A stretch of 64,000 bases of DNA from Pseudomonas paraglycinae (lineage in GTDB: Bacteria; Pseudomonadota; Gammaproteobacteria; Pseudomonadales; Pseudomonadaceae), in assembly GCF_021601625.1 (NCBI RefSeq), contig NZ_BQHR01000003.1, positions 1 to 64,000 of the forward strand, in the 5' to 3' direction. The notes under the pieces were generated by a model. That model had not been told where the DNA came from, ran no database searches, and saw only the letters and a program-made list of their open reading frames with translations. The translations under genes and the position numbers were made by a program. Shown here in pieces: positions 59,074 to 64,000 of the stretch (positions are counted from its first letter, which is position 1; each line of letters starts with the position of its first letter).

Positions 59074-59799
59074 TCAGCGTACCGAGCGCAGGGAGCTGTT
59101 GACCCGTGGCAGCACGCGACCCATGACTTCGGCGATGTAGCTGAGGAACAGCGTGCCGACCGAGCTCTTGTAGTGCTGCGGATCACGGCTGGCGATGGCC
59201 AGGATTCCGTGGATGCCTTGATGGCTGACGGCGACCACGGCGGTGGAGCCGATCTGCTTGCGCTGTTCTTCGCCGAACAGGAAGTCCAGCTCATGCTCAC
59301 GCAGGCTGCCGCTGACGCTCTTGCCTTCGGTGAGCAATCCGCCGATGGCGGTTTGCGCGTCGGCGTGGGTCACCCAGCGGCCGACCGGGGCCGGGTTGTC
59401 GCCCAGCAGGATCAGGCTGACGAAGGGCACCTGAAAATCCTGACGCAGGCTGTCTTCGACGCTGATCACCACGTCTTCCAGAGTGGCGGCGTCCATCAGG
59501 GCGAGGATCAAGCGGCGGGTCTTGTCGAACAGGCGATCGTTGTCCCGGGCGACGTCCATCAAGTGCGAGAGACGATGACGCATCTCGATGTTGCGGTCGC
59601 GCAGGATGGCCATCTGGCGCTCGACCAGCGAGACGGTATCGCCGCGCTGATGGGGGATGCGCAGGGACGGCAGCAGTTCTTCATGCTCGACGAAGAAGTC
59701 CGGATGAGCCTCCAGGTACGCGGCAACCGCTGCCGCCTCCAGGCTCTCGGACGCTGATTCACCGGACTGTCGGGCGGGTACCTGAGGCTTATCGGTCAT
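59074..59799 (-). CDS. DUF484 (GAF-like) protein
   Basis: A 241-residue protein of the YigA/DUF484 family. The N-terminal helical segment is [26 protein letters not shown] with a coiled coil near [26 protein letters not shown]-like fold occupies the C-terminal two-thirds ([24 protein letters not shown]). It always sits between dapF and xerC in gamma-proteobacteria; function is unknown. It starts 13 bases after dapF. Confidence 0.92.
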   Translation of the reverse strand: MTDKPQVPARQSGESASESLEAAAVAAYLEAHPDFFVEHEELLPSLRIPHQRGDTVSLVERQMAILRDRNIEMRHRLSHLMDVARDNDRLFDKTRRLILALMDAATLEDVVISVEDSLRQDFQVPFVSLILLGDNPAPVGRWVTHADAQTAIGGLLTEGKSVSGSLREHELDFLFGEEQRKQIGSTAVVAVSHQGIHGILAIASRDPQHYKSSVGTLFLSYIAEVMGRVLPRVNSSLRSVR

Positions 59800-59812
59800 G
59801 GCTTCTGCTCAC

Positions 59813-60643
59813 TCAAAGACGCACTTGTCCTTCGTATACGCGCACTGCCGGGCCGGTCATCAACACCGGTTGGCCGGGGCCTGCCCACTCAATGGACAGA
59901 CGCCCGCCCGGCAGGTCGATCAGCAGTGGCGAATCCATCCACCCCTGACTGATCGCAGCTACAGCAGCAGCGCAGGCACCGGTGCCGCAGGCCTGGGTTT
60001 CCCCGGCGCCGCGTTCCCAGACGCGCAGTTGCGCGCGATGGCGGTCGATGACCTGGAGAAAACCGACGTTGACCCGCGCCGGAAAGCGCGGATGGTGTTC
60101 GATTTTCGGCCCCAGTTCATGCACCGGTGCAGTGTTGATATCGCTGACCCGCAGCACCGCATGGGGGTTGCCCATGGACACCGCGGCCAGATCGACCGGC
60201 GCACCGTCGACATCGACCTGATAACTCAGGGCCTGCTCCGGCGCCTGGAACGGAATGTCCGCCGGCACCAGGCGCGGGGCGCCCATGTTAACGCCGATCT
60301 GGCCGTCGTTACGCACGTCCAGTTCGATGATGCCGCCCTTGGTCTCGACGCGGATCTGCCGTTTGGCGGTCAGGCGTTTGTCGAGCACGAAGCGGGCGAA
60401 GCAGCGCGCACCGTTGCCGCACTGCTCCACTTCGGAACCGTCGGAGTTGAAGATCCGGTAACGGAAATCCACATCCGGATTGCTCGGCGCTTCGACGATC
60501 AGCAACTGGTCGAAACCGATGCCGGTGTGCCGGTCGCCCCACATTTTTGCGTGCTTGGGCTGAATATGCGCGTGCTGGCTGACCAGGTCGAGAACCATGA
60601 AGTCGTTGCCCAGGCCGTGCATCTTGGTAAAACGCAGCAGCAT
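59813..60643 (-). CDS. dapF: Diaminopimelate epimerase
   Basis: A 276-residue PLP-independent epimerase converting LL- to meso-diaminopimelate for lysine and peptidoglycan. The two catalytic cysteines lie in the paired signatures: C75 ([13 protein letters not shown]) and the C-terminal Cys of ACGTGACAAA. The start at 60643 ([15 protein letters not shown]) is the family start. It is 4 bases after lysA on the same strand. Confidence 0.97.
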   Translation of the reverse strand: MLLRFTKMHGLGNDFMVLDLVSQHAHIQPKHAKMWGDRHTGIGFDQLLIVEAPSNPDVDFRYRIFNSDGSEVEQCGNGARCFARFVLDKRLTAKRQIRVETKGGIIELDVRNDGQIGVNMGAPRLVPADIPFQAPEQALSYQVDVDGAPVDLAAVSMGNPHAVLRVSDINTAPVHELGPKIEHHPRFPARVNVGFLQVIDRHRAQLRVWERGAGETQACGTGACAAAVAAISQGWMDSPLLIDLPGGRLSIEWAGPGQPVLMTGPAVRVYEGQVRL

Positions 60644-60647
60644 GGGG

Positions 60648-61895
60648 TTACTCCGGCAGCAGGCTTTCGCCGGCAAACAGCTCGGCCACGGTTTCGCGGC
60701 GACGCACTTCAAATGCCTGATCACCATCCACCAGCACTTCAGCGGCACGGCCGCGGGTGTTGTAGTTGGAGCTCATCACGAAACCGTAGGCACCGGCCGA
60801 ATGCACGGCCAGCAGATCGCCTTCTTCCAGCGCCAGTTCGCGTTCCTTGGCGAGGAAGTCGCCGGTTTCGCAGATCGGGCCGACGATGTCGTAGGTACGC
60901 GCAGCAGTATCGCGTGGCTTGACCGGGGTCACGTCCATCCAGGCCTGGTACAGCGCCGGGCGGATCAGGTCGTTCATGGCCGCGTCGACGATGGCGAAGT
61001 CTTTGTGCTCGGTGTGCTTGAGGTACTCGACCTGAGTCAGCAGCACGCCGGCGTTGGCGACAATGAAGCGGCCCGGTTCGAACACCAGCGCCAGATCACG
61101 ACCGACCAGACGCTCGCGTACAGCCTTGATGTAATCGGCGGCCAACGGCGGCTCTTCATCGCGATAACGCACACCCAGGCCGCCACCGAGATCGATGTGA
61201 CGCAGGTGGATGCCGCAATCGCCGAGGCGATCGACCAGATCCAGCAGGCGATCGAGGGCATCGAGGAACGGAGGCAGGGTGGTCAGTTGCGAACCGATGT
61301 GGCAGTCGACGCCGACCACTTCCAGGTTCGGCAGGTGCGCGGCACGCACATACACGTCTTCGGCGTCGGCGATGGCGATGCCGAACTTGTTTTCTTTGAG
61401 ACCGGTGGAAATGTACGGGTGGGTGCCGGCATCGACGTCCGGGTTCACGCGCAGCGAAATCGGCGCGCGAACGCCCAGCTCGGCGGCGACCACTTGCAGG
61501 CGCTCGAGCTCGTCGGTGGATTCGACGTTGAAGCAATGCACACCGACTTCCAGCGCACGGCGCATGTCGTCACGGGTCTTGCCGACGCCGGAGAACACGA
61601 TCTTGTCCGGGCTGCCGCCGGCGGCCAGAACACGCTCCAGCTCGCCACGGGAAACGATGTCGAAACCGGCACCGATACGGGCCAGGACATTCAGGACGCC
61701 GAGGTTGGAATTGGCCTTGACCGCGAAGCACACCAGGTGCGGCATGCCGGCCAGCGCATCGGCGTAGGCCAGGTACTGGGCCTCGATGTGCGCGCGGGAG
61801 TAGACGTAGGTCGGTGTGCCGAAGCGATCGGCGATGGCGGACAGCGCCACACCTTCCGCGAACAGTTCCCCGCCACGGTAGTTAAAAGCGTCCAT
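60648..61895 (-). CDS. lysA: Diaminopimelate decarboxylase
   Basis: A 415-residue fold-type-III PLP enzyme making L-lysine from meso-DAP. The PLP lysine is K60 (CFAVKANSN). The phosphate-binding Gly loop is in LDLGGGLG-like [10 protein letters not shown], and [11 protein letters not shown] and the Tyr-containing [16 protein letters not shown] complete the site. It lies between lptM and dapF; order and spacing are typical of Pseudomonas. Confidence 0.97.
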   Translation of the reverse strand: MDAFNYRGGELFAEGVALSAIADRFGTPTYVYSRAHIEAQYLAYADALAGMPHLVCFAVKANSNLGVLNVLARIGAGFDIVSRGELERVLAAGGSPDKIVFSGVGKTRDDMRRALEVGVHCFNVESTDELERLQVVAAELGVRAPISLRVNPDVDAGTHPYISTGLKENKFGIAIADAEDVYVRAAHLPNLEVVGVDCHIGSQLTTLPPFLDALDRLLDLVDRLGDCGIHLRHIDLGGGLGVRYRDEEPPLAADYIKAVRERLVGRDLALVFEPGRFIVANAGVLLTQVEYLKHTEHKDFAIVDAAMNDLIRPALYQAWMDVTPVKPRDTAARTYDIVGPICETGDFLAKERELALEEGDLLAVHSAGAYGFVMSSNYNTRGRAAEVLVDGDQAFEVRRRETVAELFAGESLLPE

Positions 61896-61904
61896 GGCGA
61901 TCCC

Positions 61905-62078
61905 TTAGTAAACGTCGTGCTTGTGTGCCTTGGAGACAGGCTGCTTTTGCGAAGACTGGGCTTGCTCGGCCGGGTCCTGATCTTCATCGGGCAGGTACAG
62001 CGGGCCTTTTTGACCACAAGCCGAAACAAGGCAGGCAACCGCGACGAGCGCAGCAAGGGAAGAGATCAGGCGCTTCAT
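61905..62078 (-). CDS. lptM: Small lipoprotein LptM (LppL)
   Basis: A 57-residue lipoprotein. [21 protein letters not shown] is a signal peptide with lipobox LVSAC and Cys21. The mature start [12 protein letters not shown] is the conserved LptM/YifL motif, followed by a short polar tail ending KHKHDVY-like (KAHKHDVY). LptM helps LptD fold its disulfides in the LPS translocon. Its place immediately before lysA, 9 bases away, is conserved in Pseudomonas, where it is called lppL. It is too short for many gene finders. Confidence 0.9.
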   Translation of the reverse strand: MKRLISSLAALVAVACLVSACGQKGPLYLPDEDQDPAEQAQSSQKQPVSKAHKHDVY

Positions 62079-62317
62079 GGCGAAATCCTTGAAAATGCGT
62101 TAATTGCGCCGGAGTATACCGGCCACCCGGCAGCTTGCCTATGCGACGGAACTCCCGTCCGGCGGGGCTCGGGCTGCGGCGCGGAAACTTTTCCCGCGTG
62201 GCGGGTGGATATTTCGTCGCCGGGCAGGGCGCTTGGTCGTTATCCTTTGCAATCGGCTGGCAGCGTCCGTATCTTGCGGCGCTTGAGCCTGATCAGACAT
62301 TTTTTGAGGTTGCCGCA
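62079..62317. promoter_or_regulatory. Divergent lptM / cyaY promoter region
   Basis: These 239 bases hold no gene. AAGGATTT (read on the minus strand) precedes lptM and TTGAGG precedes cyaY; both promoters should be here. Confidence 0.45.
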
Positions 62318-62650
62318 ATGAGTTTGTCCGAAGCCCGTTTCCACGATCTGGTCGATGAAACCCAGGAAAAACTGGAAGACATCTTCGACGACAGCGACCT
62401 GGACATCGACATGGAGAACTCGGCCGGTGTGCTGACCGTCAAGTTCGAGAACGGCACCCAGCTGATCTTCAGTCGTCAGGAACCGTTGCGTCAGCTGTGG
62501 CTGGCCGCGGTGTCCGGCGGTTTCCACTTCGACTACGACGAAGAAAGCGAACGCTGGATGTGCGACAAGAGCGAAGAACAGCTGGGCGAAATGCTCGAGC
62601 GCATCGTCAAGCAGCAGGCCGGCACCGAATTCGATTTCGAAGGCCTGTGA
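62318..62650 (+). CDS. cyaY: Frataxin-like iron-sulfur assembly protein CyaY
   Basis: A 110-residue frataxin homolog. The acidic N-terminal helix, LVDETQEKLEDIFDDSDLDIDMENS, binds iron. The beta-sheet has GVLTVKFENGTQLIFSRQEPLRQLWLAAVSGGFHFDY, containing the family Gln/Trp surface, and a C-terminal helix follows. It tunes iron supply to the Isc machinery. It leads a unit with the DUF1289 gene 4 bases later. It neighbours lysA/lptM as in other Pseudomonas. Confidence 0.96.
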   Translation: MSLSEARFHDLVDETQEKLEDIFDDSDLDIDMENSAGVLTVKFENGTQLIFSRQEPLRQLWLAAVSGGFHFDYDEESERWMCDKSEEQLGEMLERIVKQQAGTEFDFEGL

Positions 62651-62654
62651 TTTC

Positions 62655-62879
62655 GTGACTGATATTGCGCCCGTCCGTCCGCCGAAGCCGCTCTACAGCA
62701 ACGTCAGCCCGGCCGTCCCTTCGCCGTGCACCGGCGTGTGCCGGCTGGATGAACAGAAGGTCTGCCTCGGCTGCATGCGCCATGTCGAAGACATCCGCGA
62801 GTGGCGTTCGGCCGATGACGAGCGCCGCCGGGTGATTTGCGCGCAGGCGGCTCAGCGCCGGCAGCTCGCCGGAGCGTAG
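62655..62879 (+). CDS. DUF1289-family protein
   Basis: A 74-residue protein starting with GTG. The Cys-rich core is SPCTGVCRLDEQKVCLGCMRHVEDIREW, i.e. CxxxC...CxxC, the DUF1289 signature, which may bind iron or zinc. It is co-transcribed with cyaY, 4 bases downstream of its stop, which would suit an iron-sulfur role; that is inference. Confidence 0.85.
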   Translation: MTDIAPVRPPKPLYSNVSPAVPSPCTGVCRLDEQKVCLGCMRHVEDIREWRSADDERRRVICAQAAQRRQLAGA

Positions 62880-62940
62880 CTTGTATATTTTTTGAGCTGT
62901 GATAGTGTCCGGAAACGCCTCAACCCATCGAGGCCTGGTG

Positions 62941-62977
62941 AAAACCCCGTCTTTTTTGGCGGGGTTTTGCTTTTTTT
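62941..62977 (+). terminator. Terminator of cyaY-DUF1289
   Basis: AAAACCCCG-tcttttttgg-CGGGGTTTT followed by GCTTTTTTTG. Confidence 0.88.
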
Positions 62978-63007
62978 GTGTGCAGAAGAAAGGAGTCTGC
63001 CCGGATC

Positions 63008-63418
63008 ATGACCGCACCTTCCATCACCCTTACCCGTCTGGACGTGCAACGTCTGGAGCGCCTGATCGACAGCCTGGATGACACGCTGCCGGGCGTGATC
63101 GCGCTGCAAACCGAACTGGACCGCGCCGATACCCTGGTCGGTCACGATGAAGTGCCTGCCGATGTCGTGACGATGAATTCCCGTGTGCACTGCCGCGAAG
63201 AGAGCAGTGGCAAGGACTACCACCTGACCCTGGTCTACCCGAAGCACGCCAACGCCGACGAAGGCAAAGTCTCGATCCTGGCCCCGGTCGGCAGTGCGCT
63301 GCTGGGCTTGAAGGTTGGTCAGCACATCGACTGGCCGGCTCCGGGTGGCAAGATCCTGAAACTGACTTTGCTCGAAGTCGAATCGCAGCCGGCCAACGGC
63401 GGTGATTTCCCGGAGTAA
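63008..63418 (+). CDS. rnk: Regulator of nucleoside diphosphate kinase Rnk
   Basis: A 136-residue protein. A short N-terminal coiled coil (LDVQRLERLIDSLDD) is followed by a GreA/GreB-C-terminal-like FKBP-fold domain: VTMNSRVHCREESSGKDYHLTLVYPKHANADEGKVSILAPVGSALLGLKVG. It binds RNA polymerase but lacks the long coiled coil of Gre factors. In P. aeruginosa it influences nucleoside diphosphate kinase and alginate. It is convergent with cyaA, with a 6-base gap. Confidence 0.95.
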   Translation: MTAPSITLTRLDVQRLERLIDSLDDTLPGVIALQTELDRADTLVGHDEVPADVVTMNSRVHCREESSGKDYHLTLVYPKHANADEGKVSILAPVGSALLGLKVGQHIDWPAPGGKILKLTLLEVESQPANGGDFPE

Positions 63419-63424
63419 CCCGCC

Positions 63425-64000
63425 TCAGACCTGCTCGAGCGCCTCGTTCAGAGAGCGTTCCAGGTCGGCCTTGTAACGCAGATACAGATTGCTCGAACTC
63501 TGCCCGTCACCGATCACACCCGACAGGTCCAGGTCGGTGATGTAGCAGCGGTAGCGCTCGCTTTCCCGGCGCTGCCCGACGATCTCCCGGGCGACCACGC
63601 TGAACAGCTGGTCGCCATGTTCCAGCTCGCTGAATTCCCGTTGATTGCAATACAGCGTGACCTGCACTTCGCCGGGTGCGGCTTTGCCGACGATCGCCTG
63701 CACGTCGTAGAACGGTTTGTTGACCGGCGTCTGCGGCGCCGGGCGCATTTCGACCCGTCGTGCGCGTCCCGGCCCTGATGGCAATAACTGGTAATACAAG
63801 ATTTCAAGGCTGGCGGCATGGCCCGCATCCATCGGCAGCAGCGCTTCGCGGCGGAACTGGATCGATTGCAGGAACCGCTGCAGCGGCACCAACAGGCTTT
63901 GCTCGTCGTGATAGGGCAAGTGCTGTTGCCACAGCGCATTGAACTCGTCGAGTACGTACAGCTCGGCGGTTCGCTCGGTGATCCGGTAGAACACCTGAAT
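63425..64000 (-). CDS. cyaA: Class I adenylate cyclase, C-terminal part (runs off window)
   Basis: The last 191 residues of a minus-strand protein, in frame to the window edge. It contains YRITERTAELYVLDEFNALWQQHLPYHDEQSLLVPLQRFLQS and VTLYCNQREFSELEHGDQLFSVVAREI, the C-terminal regulatory domain of class I (enterobacterial-type) adenylate cyclases. The catalytic N-terminus is outside. In P. aeruginosa, cyaA lies in the same place next to rnk. The sequence shown is intact, with no frameshift. Confidence 0.85.
   Translation of the reverse strand: MQVFYRITERTAELYVLDEFNALWQQHLPYHDEQSLLVPLQRFLQSIQFRREALLPMDAGHAASLEILYYQLLPSGPGRARRVEMRPAPQTPVNKPFYDVQAIVGKAAPGEVQVTLYCNQREFSELEHGDQLFSVVAREIVGQRRESERYRCYITDLDLSGVIGDGQSSSNLYLRYKADLERSLNEALEQV

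Overview
The window is a stretch of a Pseudomonas chromosome, most like the P. fluorescens group. The evidence is high-GC coding DNA, Pseudomonas-type REP/REPIN elements (inverted GTGGGAGCGRGC... units between genes), and genus-typical genes: crc, algC, sutA, pauR, the dad operon, and lptM-lysA-dapF-DUF484-xerC. From memory, the gene order largely follows the P. aeruginosa PAO1 block from about PA5346 down to PA5272, with a few local insertions and losses. No prophage, transposase, integron, CRISPR array, rRNA or tRNA was seen.

Layout. 0-2 kb: partial DUF6124 gene, an SCP2-like protein and a two-gene Fic module; this is the most accessory part. 2-9 kb: HDOD protein, recG, oxyR and the exbB-exbD-tonB energising system. 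9-19 kb: SDR protein, lipoprotein, ridA-spoT-rpoZ, gmk-yicC, rph, crc and pyrE. 18-25 kb: argB-algC, dut-coaBC, radC and a peptide-type ABC binding protein. 25.5-26 kb: rpmB-rpmG. 26-39.5 kb: amine and D-amino-acid catabolism (cupin, kauB, MFS transporter, pauB-like oxidase, dadR, dadA-ridA-dadX, pauR), with a PLD lipoprotein and a MocR/DUF1127 pair embedded. 39.5-53 kb: cytochrome c5, acetyl-CoA hydrolase family protein, xpt, rep, a GGDEF-EAL protein, MATE transporter, LysR regulator, chemoreceptor and comM. 53-54 kb: a short accessory gap with a very small ORF and an orphan HigA-like gene. 54-57.4 kb: ubiK, glnK-amtB, yjbQ and sutA. 57.4-64 kb: the HAD-xerC-DUF484-dapF-lysA-lptM cluster, cyaY, rnk and the 3' end of cyaA.

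How the parts fit. Several units are regulatory circuits visible in the DNA. glnK-amtB has a -24/-12 (sigma-54) element preceded by two NtrC-like palindromes about three helical turns apart. The MocR regulator and the DUF1127 gene are divergent around four copies of TACAGAT/ATCTGTA. An inverted GTTG...TGAACG motif lies both upstream of pauR and upstream of kauB, which makes it a candidate PauR operator. dadR is divergent from dadA.

Most of the window is ordinary conserved chromosome. I do not see a clear-cut new multi-gene system. The best candidates for something undescribed are the Fic module, whose small partner lacks the usual inhibitory motif, the shared pauR/kauB operator, the MocR/DUF1127 circuit, and the small unassigned ORFs.
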